Below are positions 16,172 through 23,979 of a DNA stretch of 64,000 bases, piece after piece. The notes beneath the pieces are model-generated. The model saw nothing but the letters and a program-made list of their open reading frames with translations, was not told the origin of the DNA and made no database searches. The stretch's first letter is position 1. Every line of letters begins with the position of its first letter. Position numbers and translations under genes: made by a program. This stretch comes from Saccharomonospora marina XMU15 (lineage in GTDB: Bacteria > Actinomycetota > Actinomycetes > Mycobacteriales > Pseudonocardiaceae): contig NZ_CM001439.1 in NCBI RefSeq assembly GCF_000244955.1, forward strand, positions 496,001 through 560,000. Direction: 5' to 3'.

Positions 16172-16639
16172 TCAGGTGGGTCTTGTGGCCGTGCGCTGCC
16201 GGAAAGCCCTCGCCTTCTCCCGGTTGCCGCAGACCTTCATCGAGCACCAGGTCCTGGATCGGTTGCGGGAGCGGTCGCAGAAGGCCCACCGGCAGTCGTC
16301 GGCAGGGCAGATCTTGATCCGGTCCCACTCGCCGAGCACGGCCAGCCTCGTCGCTGCTGCCAGCACGGCCGCGACGGCACTGCCCGGCACGAGGGCGGGG
16401 CCGGCAGTGGTCAGCGCGACCTCGATGTGAACCCGCGTCGGATGCGATTGCGCGTCAGGGTCGCCCACGGCGGCGCGCAACGAGTCGCGGGCCCTGGTCG
16501 CCTCGTCGAGCGGGTCGGCGGCGAGTTGGCGTTGCCCCGCCCACTCCTGCCAGTTCCGCTGTGAACGCAGCACGTCGGTGTCGGCCTCGACATCCACGGT
16601 GTTGAGGAAGGCGAGCACGAGCGAGGTGTCCGCGTCCAC
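16172..16639 (-). CDS. CGNR zinc-finger protein
   Basis: 155 residues. The C-terminal zinc finger is clear: ICPADDCRWAFCDRSRNRSRTWCSMKVCGNREKARAF, with C-x4-C ... C-x4-C and the CGNR motif. The N-terminal half is the variable ABATE-like domain (FLNTVDVEADTDVL, WQEWAGQR). These are presumed stress-related DNA-binding regulators in actinomycetes. GTG start; no ribosome site stands out. Convergent with the cyclo-ligase-like gene. Confidence 0.85.
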   Translation of the reverse strand: MDADTSLVLAFLNTVDVEADTDVLRSQRNWQEWAGQRQLAADPLDEATRARDSLRAAVGDPDAQSHPTRVHIEVALTTAGPALVPGSAVAAVLAAATRLAVLGEWDRIKICPADDCRWAFCDRSRNRSRTWCSMKVCGNREKARAFRQRTATRPT

Positions 16640-16664
16640 GTGACCAGTCTAGTCGGAATTACCG

Positions 16665-16693
16665 TTGTCACCTGCCTGTGTAACCGCCATACT
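16665..16693 (+). promoter_or_regulatory. Possible promoter of the VOC-family gene
   Basis: TTGTCA at 16665-16670 and CATACT at 16688-16693 are separated by 17 bases and lie 26 bases before the VOC start codon. Match to a housekeeping promoter is fair only. Confidence 0.4.
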
Positions 16694-16719
16694 CGCTTGG
16701 ATAGTTACGGGAGGTGGCT

Positions 16720-17100
16720 GTGACCGCAGCGAAGACATCGATCAAGTGGGGTTGTGTGGCGATCGACTGCCCGCGACCGTGGGAACTGGCCAGGTTCTAC
16801 GGCGAGCTGCTCGGCTGGCAGCCGCACGAGGACGACAAACCGGACGACGACTGGGTGACCCTGGTCAACCCCGGCTCGGGCGCCGACATCGCGTTCCAGC
16901 GAGACCCGGAGTTCCTGCCGCCGACCTGGCCGTCGCCGGAGCGCGCCCAGATGCTGCACCTCGACTTCGAGGTGCCCGACATCGAAGCCGAACACGAGCG
17001 GGTGCTCGCGCTGGGGGCAAGGCTGCTGGACGACAAGCCGACGTCGTTTCGCGTGTACGCCGACCCCGCGGGGCACCCGTTCTGCCTCTGCGCCTGCTGA
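16720..17100 (+). CDS. VOC family (glyoxalase-like) protein
   Basis: 126 residues with one betaalphabetabetabeta-type half repeated: KWGCVAIDCPRPWELARFYGELLGW, then DWVTLVNPGSGADIAFQRDP, then MLHLDFEVPDIEAEHERVLALGA and YADPAGHPFCLC at the end. This is the glyoxalase/bleomycin-resistance fold, close to the 'glyoxalase-like domain' proteins of actinomycetes; substrate unknown. GGGAGG five bases before the GTG at 16720 fixes the start; a GTG at 16714 overlaps that ribosome site. Confidence 0.85.
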   Translation: MTAAKTSIKWGCVAIDCPRPWELARFYGELLGWQPHEDDKPDDDWVTLVNPGSGADIAFQRDPEFLPPTWPSPERAQMLHLDFEVPDIEAEHERVLALGARLLDDKPTSFRVYADPAGHPFCLCAC

Positions 17101-17141
17101 TCCGGTGCCGCCCGGGCTCCGCGACCGGGCGGCACCGGCCG

Positions 17142-18326
17142 TCAGAACTTCGGCAGCGCGGGTGAGCGCAGCACGGGGTCGGGGTCGCCGAAGGAGAACG
17201 CGGCCCCCTCGGTGCGGTAGAGCTCCGCGTAGCGGGCGACGCGGTCGGGGTCCAGCGTTACCCCGAGTCCCGGTTCGGCCGGCACGTCGACGTGGCCATC
17301 GGTGTAGCCGGCCACCCCGCCGCCGAAGCCTTCGGTGATGTCGTCGGAAAGCAGCGCACCGTAGGCCTGGTTGGCGTAGGTGAAGTTGGGCGTGGCCGCG
17401 ATGGCGTGCACCGCGGCGGCCAGGGCCACGCCCAGCTCGCCGAGACTGTGCTTCACCACGGGCAGACCGGCGGCCTCGCACATGCCCGCCGAACGCTTCA
17501 GGTTGAGCAGCCCGCCGTCCATCTGGTTGTCCACCGACAGCACGTCGGCCGCCCCGGCCTTGAGCACCGCCAGCTGCTCATGGCGGGTCCAGCTCGCCTC
17601 GTTGGCCAGCAGCGGCACCTCCACCCGGCTGCGGACGTAGCCGAGCTCGTCGAGGTTGCGACCCGAAACCGGCTGCTCCACCAGTTCGAGGTCGAACCGG
17701 GCCAGCTCCCGAATCATCCGTACAGCGGTCCCCGGTGCCCACGCCTCGTTGGCGTCGATGCGCAACCTGGCCGATGGCCCCGCCCCGTCGCGCAGTGCCT
17801 CGACCCGCTCGATGTCGGTGTTGGGCTCGTCGGAGCCGACCTTGAGGTAGCACGTCGAGAAGCCGGACTCACTTGCCCGCCTCGCCTCCCGCGCGACCTC
17901 GGCCGGATCGGAACGCGCGACGTAGAAGAAGCACTCCACCCGTTCCCTGAACCTGCCGCCGAGCAGGTTGACCAGCGGCTGACCGCAGACCTTGCCCACG
18001 ATGTCCCAGCACGCCATCTCCACGGCGGCGATCGCAGGGCTTGTGGCCTTCACGTGGTGCCAGGTGCCGATGAGTTCGATCCTGCGCATCAGCCGCTCGA
18101 TGGCGAACGGGTCCTCGCCCAGTACCAGCGGCTCGACGGAACGCAGCACCGCGAGCACGATGTCGGCGGACGGGTAGGCGGCCGCCTCGCCGAGCCCGGT
18201 GACCCCCTCGTCGGTCTCCACCTCAAGCAGCACGCTCACCTGGCCGCGTCGCCTTCCGAAGGCCCATATCTCGTCGTGCACGTACGGCACGGCCACCGGC
18301 GTCGCCCTGAGTCGTTCGATCCGCAC
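17142..18326 (-). CDS. Enolase-superfamily enzyme (mandelate racemase/muconate lactonizing type)
   Basis: 394 residues. N-terminal capping domain, then a barrel with metal ligands in LRIDANEAW (Asp), LELVEQPV (Glu) and LLANEASW (Glu). The usual KxK motif on the second strand reads CYLKVG, so the first Lys is a Tyr. Later VDNQMDGGL and VVKHSLGELGVA give an Asp and a His that could act as the racemase-type dyad. It starts one base after the M24 gene stop, so the two are co-transcribed, facing a LysR gene. A sugar-acid dehydratase or an epimerase is possible; I cannot choose. Confidence 0.85.
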   Translation of the reverse strand: MRIERLRATPVAVPYVHDEIWAFGRRRGQVSVLLEVETDEGVTGLGEAAAYPSADIVLAVLRSVEPLVLGEDPFAIERLMRRIELIGTWHHVKATSPAIAAVEMACWDIVGKVCGQPLVNLLGGRFRERVECFFYVARSDPAEVAREARRASESGFSTCYLKVGSDEPNTDIERVEALRDGAGPSARLRIDANEAWAPGTAVRMIRELARFDLELVEQPVSGRNLDELGYVRSRVEVPLLANEASWTRHEQLAVLKAGAADVLSVDNQMDGGLLNLKRSAGMCEAAGLPVVKHSLGELGVALAAAVHAIAATPNFTYANQAYGALLSDDITEGFGGGVAGYTDGHVDVPAEPGLGVTLDPDRVARYAELYRTEGAAFSFGDPDPVLRSPALPKF

Positions 18327-18327
18327 C

Positions 18328-19473
18328 TCAGCTCACCACCTTCAGCTCACGCGGTGTGTTGGTGAGTGGCTCGGCACCCCGCTCGGTGACCAGCACGGTG
18401 TCCGACACGACGTGCCCCGGCACCCACGACATCAGGTGGAACGTCATGCCTGCCGTCACCGCCACCTGCCCACCCGGACGGATGCCGAGCACCTCGCCGC
18501 CGCCCACCCAGCTGGGCGGGAAACCGATCCCTACGAGGTAGCCGCAGTGGTGCCTGGGTGTCGGCACACCCGTTGCCCGCTGCCAGGCGGCGTAGACCTC
18601 ACCGGTGAGCACGCCCGGCCGCAGCGCGGCGAGCGCCGCGTGCCACCCCGCCAGCGCCACGGCGTGCGCTCTCGCCGCGCTGTCGGGAAGCCGACCGATG
18701 TAGACGGTCCTGCTCAACGGCGCGTGGTAGCGAAGGTGGCACCCGGAAAGCTCGACGAACAGCCCGGTGCCGGGCTCCAGCGGCCGCTGCGCCCACGACA
18801 CGTGTTCCTGGTCGAGCAGCCGCAGCGGGCGGATCATGGGCACGAACCCGGGCTGCTGCCCGCCACCGGAGACCATGGTGTGCTGGACCGCCGCGGCCAC
18901 GTCGTGCTCGCCGACGCCGGTGCCCGCCGTGGCGATGCCCGCGGCCATCGCGGCGTCGGAGAGGGCGGCGGCGGTGCGCATGTGCTCGACCTCGATGGTC
19001 GACTTGACCGCCATGGCCTGGCTGAGCAGCGGTGTCGCGTCCAGCCACTCGCGGTCGGGCAGCGCTTGCCGGATACGGCTGTGGATCGCGGGAGGAAAGA
19101 ACATCGCCGCGTCCTCGGTGCCGACCCGGCCGTGCGGCGCCGCCGCGGCCGCGATGGCGAGCGCGGCGGCGGTTGCCGGGTCGGTTCCGTCCCCGAACGG
19201 CACGTGCTTGCAGTGCGGGACCTGTGCTCGCACCGTGGAGCGCTCCATCTCCCTTGTCACGAGCGCCAGATCGCCTCGAAGCGGCACGACGAGGAGCGTG
19301 AAGGCGAAGTAGCCGTGGTGATCGAGGCCGGTCAGGTAATAGACGGCCTCCGGGCTGGCCACGGCGACGGCATCGAGTCGCAGCAGCCGCATCCGCTCCC
19401 GCAGCCAGGCCAGCCTTCGGGAGTGTTCCTGGTTCGCCGCGGGCGGGCACGCGGGCAGCAGTTCGGCGGTCAC
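18328..19473 (-). CDS. M24-fold protein without metal ligands (creatinase/ectoine hydrolase-like)
   Basis: 381 residues: N-terminal creatinase domain (SPEAVYYLTGLDHHGYFAFTLLVV) and C-terminal pita-bread domain. Compared with M24 aminopeptidases, the five metal ligands appear replaced: FVELSG (Asp to Glu), RYHAPLSRT (Asp to Pro), HHCGYLVG context for the His, FHLMSW (Glu to Met) and VVSDTVLVT (Glu to Ser). This matches the metal-free creatinase branch, which includes ectoine hydrolase DoeA/EutD. It probably hydrolyses a C-N bond in a small molecule. GTG start. First gene of the pair with the enolase-family enzyme. Confidence 0.82.
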   Translation of the reverse strand: MTAELLPACPPAANQEHSRRLAWLRERMRLLRLDAVAVASPEAVYYLTGLDHHGYFAFTLLVVPLRGDLALVTREMERSTVRAQVPHCKHVPFGDGTDPATAAALAIAAAAAPHGRVGTEDAAMFFPPAIHSRIRQALPDREWLDATPLLSQAMAVKSTIEVEHMRTAAALSDAAMAAGIATAGTGVGEHDVAAAVQHTMVSGGGQQPGFVPMIRPLRLLDQEHVSWAQRPLEPGTGLFVELSGCHLRYHAPLSRTVYIGRLPDSAARAHAVALAGWHAALAALRPGVLTGEVYAAWQRATGVPTPRHHCGYLVGIGFPPSWVGGGEVLGIRPGGQVAVTAGMTFHLMSWVPGHVVSDTVLVTERGAEPLTNTPRELKVVS

Positions 19474-19532
19474 AGCGCCAGGATGTGGCCGCCCAGCCGT
19501 AAGAACAAGTGATGATATCTGAGGGTCAGCGT

Positions 19533-19553
19533 TAGTATTCTCGAATGTTCGAG
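19533..19553 (+). promoter_or_regulatory. Possible leaderless promoter and dyad at the LysR start codon
   Basis: TAGTAT at 19533-19538 sits where a -10 box would be if transcription begins at the ATG (19545), with a weak GTGATG 18 bases upstream. CTCGAA-TG-TTCGAG at 19540-19553 is a perfect dyad around the start codon, a possible autoregulatory site. Confidence 0.4.
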
Positions 19554-20456
19554 GTCCGCAGGTTGCGGCTGCTCAGGGAACTCGCGCGGCACGGGACCAT
19601 CGCGGCGACCGCGCGGGTCTGCTCGCTGACGCCGTCCGCGGTCTCCCAGCAACTCTCGCTGCTCGAGCGGGAGGCCGGAACCGCGTTGCTGCTGCGTGAG
19701 GGCCGCACGCTGACGCTCACGGAAGCGGCAAGAGTGCTCGTCGAGCACACCGAGGAGATCCTCGCCGATCTGGAACGCGCGCAGGCCGAGGTAGCGGCAC
19801 TGACCTCCACCGTGAGTGGGGTGTTGCGCGTGGCGGCGTTTCCCACGGCCGCGCGAGTGCTCGTTCCCGGTGCCATCGCGCAGTGCCGGTCTCGCTATCC
19901 CGACCTGCGCATCCGGCTCACCGAGGCGCAGTTGCCGGAAGCGATCACCGCGCTGCAGGGCGGCCACGTGGACCTGGCGCTGGTATACGGCTACAGCCTG
20001 CTGCCCCGCGTCAGGGAAGCTGGCGTGGAGATCCACCGGCTGCTCGACGAACCGCTGCTGGCCGCACTGCCCGCCGGGCTGCGGTCGGGGGAGGGGGCAC
20101 TGGCGCTTGCCGAGTTGGCCGACCAACCGTGGATCGCCGCCGACCGTGACGACGACCTGCACGAGATGCTGCGCAGAGCGTGCGGACTGGCGGGTTTCGT
20201 CCCGAGATTGGACTTCACCAGCTCCGACTACACCGTGATCTTCGCCTTGGTAGAGGCCGGGCTCGGAGTGTCGCTGGTGCCTCGCCTCGCCTTCGAGTCG
20301 ATGTCGGCCGACGTGCGGCTGTGGGAGGTGGCCCAACCCGCGCTCAGCCGCACGGTCGGCGCGGCCATCAGGGCGGGCAGCGGCCGCAACCCGGCGATCG
20401 CCGCCATGCTCGCGGCGTTGCACCGGGTGGCCGACGAACTACCGGAAACTGCGTAG
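19545..20456 (+). CDS. LysR family transcriptional regulator
   Basis: 303 residues, standard length. Residues 1-60 form the winged helix (RRLRLLRELARHGTIAATARVCSLTPSAVSQQLSLLEREAG); the rest is the periplasmic-binding-like effector domain (VDLALVYGY, VEAGLGVSLVPRLA). It is divergent from the M24/enolase pair with 71 bases between, so it most likely controls that pair. Inducer unknown. Confidence 0.93.
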   Translation: MFEVRRLRLLRELARHGTIAATARVCSLTPSAVSQQLSLLEREAGTALLLREGRTLTLTEAARVLVEHTEEILADLERAQAEVAALTSTVSGVLRVAAFPTAARVLVPGAIAQCRSRYPDLRIRLTEAQLPEAITALQGGHVDLALVYGYSLLPRVREAGVEIHRLLDEPLLAALPAGLRSGEGALALAELADQPWIAADRDDDLHEMLRRACGLAGFVPRLDFTSSDYTVIFALVEAGLGVSLVPRLAFESMSADVRLWEVAQPALSRTVGAAIRAGSGRNPAIAAMLAALHRVADELPETA

Positions 20457-20466
20457 GCTGTCCGTC

Positions 20467-20850
20467 GTGATCTGTCCCAAGTGCCAGAACGTGATGAAGA
20501 CCGTCAACAAGGCCGGTATCCACATCGAGCAGTGCGAGGGCTGCCGTGGCATCTTCCTCGACCACGGTGAGCTCGAGCAGGTCGTCAACGCGGAGAACGC
20601 CTACTACGGTGCCCCCGCCGCGCCGGCGCCGCCGTACCGCCCCGCGGGCGGGCCGCAGCCGCCCGTCCCCCCGCCGCCGCCCATGCATCACGGCGGGTAT
20701 CGCGACTCACCTGCGCCGTACCGGGGTGGCGGCTACTACAAGGACTCGCCCAAGCCGTATCGCGGCGGCTACGGCGACTCGCCGAAGCCCTACGGACACG
20801 GCTACGGGCACCGCCGCAAGCGCAGCTTCCTCGAGAACCTGTTCGACTGA
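20467..20850 (+). CDS. zf-TFIIB domain protein with repeated Pro/Tyr/Gly tail
   Basis: 127 residues from a GTG. The N-terminal zinc ribbon is MICPKCQNVMKTVNK and EQCEGCRGIFLDHGELE (C-x2-C ... C-x2-C). After a Pro-rich linker comes a repeated tail: RDSPAPYRGG, KDSPKPYRGG, GDSPKPYGHG, then a basic end GHRRKRSFLENLFD. Members of this family are soluble, unknown in function. The next gene follows 5 bases later and also opens with a zinc ribbon. Confidence 0.85.
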   Translation: MICPKCQNVMKTVNKAGIHIEQCEGCRGIFLDHGELEQVVNAENAYYGAPAAPAPPYRPAGGPQPPVPPPPPMHHGGYRDSPAPYRGGGYYKDSPKPYRGGYGDSPKPYGHGYGHRRKRSFLENLFD

Positions 20851-20855
20851 CCGCG

Positions 20856-21485
20856 TTGCTCGATCCGACGATCTGCCCCTCCTGCGGTGACCGGGCCGAG
20901 GAACCGACGGTGCGGCAGGAACTACTGGTGTGCGCCGAGTGCGGGCACAGCTGGCCGTTCAAGCGGTTGCCGCTGCTCGCGCTCACCGGGCCCAGCGGGG
21001 CAGGCAAGTCGACCGTCGGCCCCTGGCTGGCGCAGCGGCTGAGCGACCGGGTCGTCGTGCTGGAACAGGACGTGCTGTGGACCGGCGGCCTGCGCGACGA
21101 CGTGGACGGCCATCCCACTTTCCGCGCCACCTGGCTGCGGATGGCGGCGATGATCCACCAGAGCGGCAGGCCGGTGGTGCTGTGCGGGACGGTGGTGCCG
21201 CCGGAGTTCGAGCCGCTGCCGGAGCGGGTGCTGTTCTCCGGTATCCACTACCTGGCGCTGGCGGCGGAACCGGGCGTGCTCGCGCGGCGGCTGCGGGCGC
21301 GACCCCGCTGGCGCGGCTGGGACGAGGAGCGCATCGCCGAGATGCTGCGGTTCAACGACTGGCTGCGCGAGCAGGCCGCCGTGCTCTGCCCGCCGGTGGA
21401 ACTGCTCGACACCACTCACGCCGCGCTGGAGGTGACGGTGGAGCGGGTGGAGGCCTGGGTGGAGCGGGTGCTCGCGAAGGACTGA
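20856..21485 (+). CDS. Zinc-ribbon P-loop kinase-like ATPase
   Basis: 209 residues from a TTG. A four-Cys ribbon, CPSCGDRAEEP...CAECGHSW, occupies residues 7-33, followed by a Walker A loop TGPSGAGKST (about 44-53). VVLEQDVLW resembles the substrate Asp of small-molecule kinases, and RRLRARPRWRG could be the lid. No Walker B of AAA type. It looks like a nucleoside/gluconate-type kinase; substrate unknown. Co-directional with the zf-TFIIB gene at 5 bases. Confidence 0.7.
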   Translation: MLDPTICPSCGDRAEEPTVRQELLVCAECGHSWPFKRLPLLALTGPSGAGKSTVGPWLAQRLSDRVVVLEQDVLWTGGLRDDVDGHPTFRATWLRMAAMIHQSGRPVVLCGTVVPPEFEPLPERVLFSGIHYLALAAEPGVLARRLRARPRWRGWDEERIAEMLRFNDWLREQAAVLCPPVELLDTTHAALEVTVERVEAWVERVLAKD

Positions 21486-21491
21486 GCGTGC

Positions 21492-22658
21492 TCACTCGCC
21501 CAGCGGCCAGCGGTGCTCGCCGAGGGAGAAGAACTGCCGCTGCGGCGTCACCGTGACGGCGAAGTCGTGCCGTGCGGGCTCGCCGAGTGCCAGCCACCGC
21601 TGGTAGGCGCGCTCGACGAGGTCCCAGAGGCGCCGCTGCCCACCCTGTTCGACGACACGCTCGTCCCCGGCCGTCCGGTAGCCCGCCCAGGAGCCGTCTG
21701 GGTGCACCAGATAGGTGGTGTCGGTGGATTCCGTGCTGCCGGTGGTTTCGCCGTCCTTGCCGGTCGTCACCAGCAGTCCGGGAATCTCCAGGCTGACGAA
21801 GAACTCGAACGGGCTCGCCGGGTCGAGTACGGCGCGCAGCGACAGCTGAGTGGTCCGGCGCGTGGAGGCTTCACCGGCGCGAGCCAGTAGCGCGGCCGCT
21901 TCCGCTCCCCGGTGCGAGCGCATCGGCATGAACCTGCCGTCCTGCGCGAGCACCGTGCCATGACCGTGAGGGCCTTCGTCAGCGGTGAGCAGTACGAGAC
22001 CCGCGCCGATCGGCCGGTTCAACGTCGTCAGCACCAGCCCGCCCGCGACGGTCTGTTCCAGCCAGGCGGTGGGGATGTGCGAGACCGAGCAGGTGGCCAG
22101 TACCCGGTCGTACGGCGCGCCCTCGGGGTGGCCTCGCTCCCCGTCGCCGAGTACGCAGTCGGGCTGGTAGCCGATGGCGGCGAGTGCCGCGCGCGCCGAG
22201 AGCGACAACCCGGAGTCGACATCCACAGTGGACACCAGTTCCGCGCCGAGCCGGTGGCAGAGCAATCCCGCGTTGTAGCCGGTGCCCGTGCCGATCTCCA
22301 GCACGCGCTGCCCTTCGCCGACCCGCAGTTCCTCCAGCATCACCGCCATGATCGTCGGCATGCTCGACGAGCAGGTCGGCGTGCCACGCACCGGCCCTTC
22401 CCTTCTCGCCAGCGACCACTTGCCCTCGTCGCCGTCGAGTTGGGTGACGAGCACGCTGTCGGAGTAGACGGTGGCCAGCCAGCCTGGGTCCCCCGAGGCG
22501 AGGGCGGCCCAGCCTTCGCCTCGGGGCAGGAAGAAGCGCGGCACGAACACGTGCCGTGGTACCTGGCGGAACGCCTCGATCCAGTGAGGGTCGGTCAGCA
22601 CACCGGCACGGCGCAGCGCCTCCACCATGCGCCTGCGTTGCCGAGCCGCGGAGCCCAT
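21492..22658 (-). CDS. PIMT-family (PCMT) methyltransferase
   Basis: 388 residues. The first 240 match protein-L-isoaspartate O-methyltransferase: FRQVPRHVFVPRFF, VLEIGTGTGYNAGLL (SAM motif I), YDRVLATCSVSHIP and LNRPIGAGLVLL. A C-terminal extension of about 150 residues (WDLVERAYQRWLALGEPARHDF) occurs in the methyltransferases that accompany ATP-grasp peptide-maturation systems and in lanthipeptide PIMTs; no precursor or ATP-grasp gene is nearby. Protein repair is the alternative role. ATG at 22658. Divergent from the XRE regulator. Confidence 0.85.
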   Translation of the reverse strand: MGSAARQRRRMVEALRRAGVLTDPHWIEAFRQVPRHVFVPRFFLPRGEGWAALASGDPGWLATVYSDSVLVTQLDGDEGKWSLARREGPVRGTPTCSSSMPTIMAVMLEELRVGEGQRVLEIGTGTGYNAGLLCHRLGAELVSTVDVDSGLSLSARAALAAIGYQPDCVLGDGERGHPEGAPYDRVLATCSVSHIPTAWLEQTVAGGLVLTTLNRPIGAGLVLLTADEGPHGHGTVLAQDGRFMPMRSHRGAEAAALLARAGEASTRRTTQLSLRAVLDPASPFEFFVSLEIPGLLVTTGKDGETTGSTESTDTTYLVHPDGSWAGYRTAGDERVVEQGGQRRLWDLVERAYQRWLALGEPARHDFAVTVTPQRQFFSLGEHRWPLGE

Positions 22659-22690
22659 CAGCCAACCCTAGTGCCGGCGCCACCCAAAGG

Positions 22691-22709
22691 TGCAAGCTGA
22701 GTGCTTGCA
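22691..22709. promoter_or_regulatory. Candidate operator of the XRE regulator
   Basis: TGCAAGC at 22691-22697 and GCTTGCA at 22703-22709 form a perfect 7-bp dyad around TGAGT, between the divergent PIMT and XRE genes. TTGCAG (22706) and TACCGT (22728) give a possible promoter with 16-base spacing, so the dyad overlaps the -35 region. Size and position fit an autoregulating dimer. Confidence 0.55.
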
Positions 22710-22760
22710 GTAGTTAGCACTGCGGCGTACCGTGAAAAGCACGGGAGGAGGTGTGAGGAG

Positions 22761-23192
22761 TTGACGCAAACACCGGCCCCGGAGGGCAACGGCGCCTCCA
22801 CCACTGCGATGGACAAGGTGGCCGACATCGGCCGCGACATCGGGGAGTACATCCGCCTGCAGCGCAACAACGCCAAGATCTCCCTGCGGCAGCTGTCGAA
22901 GCTGGCCGGCGTGTCGAACCCCTATCTCAGCCAGATCGAGCGAGGGGTGCGCAAACCCAGCGCGGAGATCCTGCAACAGATCGCCAAGGGATTGCGCATC
23001 TCCGCGGAGGCGCTCTACGTGCAGGCAGGGCTGCTCGACCTGCCATCGGGTGGACCGGTGGCCGACGCGATCCGCGCCGACACCGAGCTTTCCGAGCGCC
23101 AGAAGCAGGTGCTGCTCGACGTCTACGAATCCTTCCGTCGCGAGAACCGGGCAGCGCGCACATCCGACACCGACACCCAACCCGAGGAGTGA
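22761..23192 (+). CDS. XRE-family (Cro/CI-type) transcriptional regulator
   Basis: 143 residues from TTG 22761, preceded by GGAGGAGG and GAGGAG. The HTH is clear: ISLRQLSKLAGVSNPYLSQIERG, then RKPSAEILQQIAKGLRISAEALY. In M. tuberculosis the equivalent gene (Rv0474 from memory) precedes hbhA, and here the HbhA homolog starts 5 bases after the stop. An internal ATG at 22809 (MDKVADIGRD) would give a 127-residue form. Likely autoregulatory and a controller of the downstream operon through the dyad at 22691-22709. Confidence 0.9.
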   Translation: MTQTPAPEGNGASTTAMDKVADIGRDIGEYIRLQRNNAKISLRQLSKLAGVSNPYLSQIERGVRKPSAEILQQIAKGLRISAEALYVQAGLLDLPSGGPVADAIRADTELSERQKQVLLDVYESFRRENRAARTSDTDTQPEE

Positions 23193-23197
23193 TCCCG

Positions 23198-23896
23198 ATG
23201 GCGACCACGAAGCCCGAGGACGTCCGAAAGGCCGTCAACACCGCATTCGAACAGATCAAGACATCGATGCTCGCCGCGCTCGGCGCAGGCAACCTGGCCG
23301 GTCAGGCCGTCGCCGACGCCGTGGCGAAGGCCAGGGCGCGCGTGAACGAGAGCAGCGAGGCCGCGCGCAAGAACATCGAGGAGCTGCCCTCTGACGTCGA
23401 GGGCCTTCGCGAGCGCCTCGATCCGACCGAGCTGCGCAAACTGCTCGACGAGTACACCGACGCCGCGCTGAAGCTCTACCACAAGCTCGCCGAGTCCGGT
23501 GAGCAGACCTGGGACCGGTTCGTATCGCAGCCGCAGGTCAAGCGCAGCATCGAGCAGTTGGAAGAGGCGCTGCAGGCGGCGCAGGAGCGGGTCGACGAGG
23601 TCGCCTCCGATGCCCGCGAGCGCATGGACGAGGTGGTCTCCATGGTGGCGGGGCGCACCAGGCAGGCAGGTGAGCGAGCGGGCACGGTGGCCGAGGACGT
23701 CACCGACAAGGTCGCCGACCGGATAGTCGAACAGGCACCGGCAGCCGAGGCGCCCGCCGAGCCTGCGAAGCCGCCGCAGAAGTCGACGCAGCAGCGCAAG
23801 CCCGCGAAGACCCAGGCCAAGACCACGAAACCCGCTGCCCGCACCACCTCCACCACGAGGAAGCAACAGGGCGGCTCGCGCAAGAGCGGCGAGTGA
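23198..23896 (+). CDS. HbhA-like (heparin-binding hemagglutinin) protein
   Basis: 232 residues. A long coiled coil covers about 10-170 (KLLDEYTDAALKLYHKLAES, RSIEQLEEALQAAQERVDEV); the C-terminal 45 residues are Lys/Pro/Ala/Thr-rich (KPPQKSTQQRKPAKTQAKTTKPAA). This is the HbhA architecture; in mycobacteria the Lys-rich tail binds heparan sulfate and the protein is surface-associated though lacking a signal peptide, as here. In free-living actinomycetes the family has been tied to lipid bodies or polar growth rather than adhesion. GAGGAG lies 8 bases before the ATG. Confidence 0.85.
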   Translation: MATTKPEDVRKAVNTAFEQIKTSMLAALGAGNLAGQAVADAVAKARARVNESSEAARKNIEELPSDVEGLRERLDPTELRKLLDEYTDAALKLYHKLAESGEQTWDRFVSQPQVKRSIEQLEEALQAAQERVDEVASDARERMDEVVSMVAGRTRQAGERAGTVAEDVTDKVADRIVEQAPAAEAPAEPAKPPQKSTQQRKPAKTQAKTTKPAARTTSTTRKQQGGSRKSGE

Positions 23897-23979
23897 GCTC
23901 AAGACGGCTCGACAGCCCCGGCGCCGTGACCCGGTGCCGGGGCCACCGCTGCCGTGGTCGGCTGACGTAGGGTGGACGG

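Noticed and set aside
18499-18516. Second copy of the CCCAGCTGGG palindrome as a shared regulatory site
   Set aside because: It lies inside the M24 coding sequence and is a short G+C-rich palindrome expected by chance.
21492-22658. Part of a ribosomally made peptide maturation cluster
   Set aside because: The methyltransferase extension fits, but I found no ATP-grasp gene or short precursor gene beside it.
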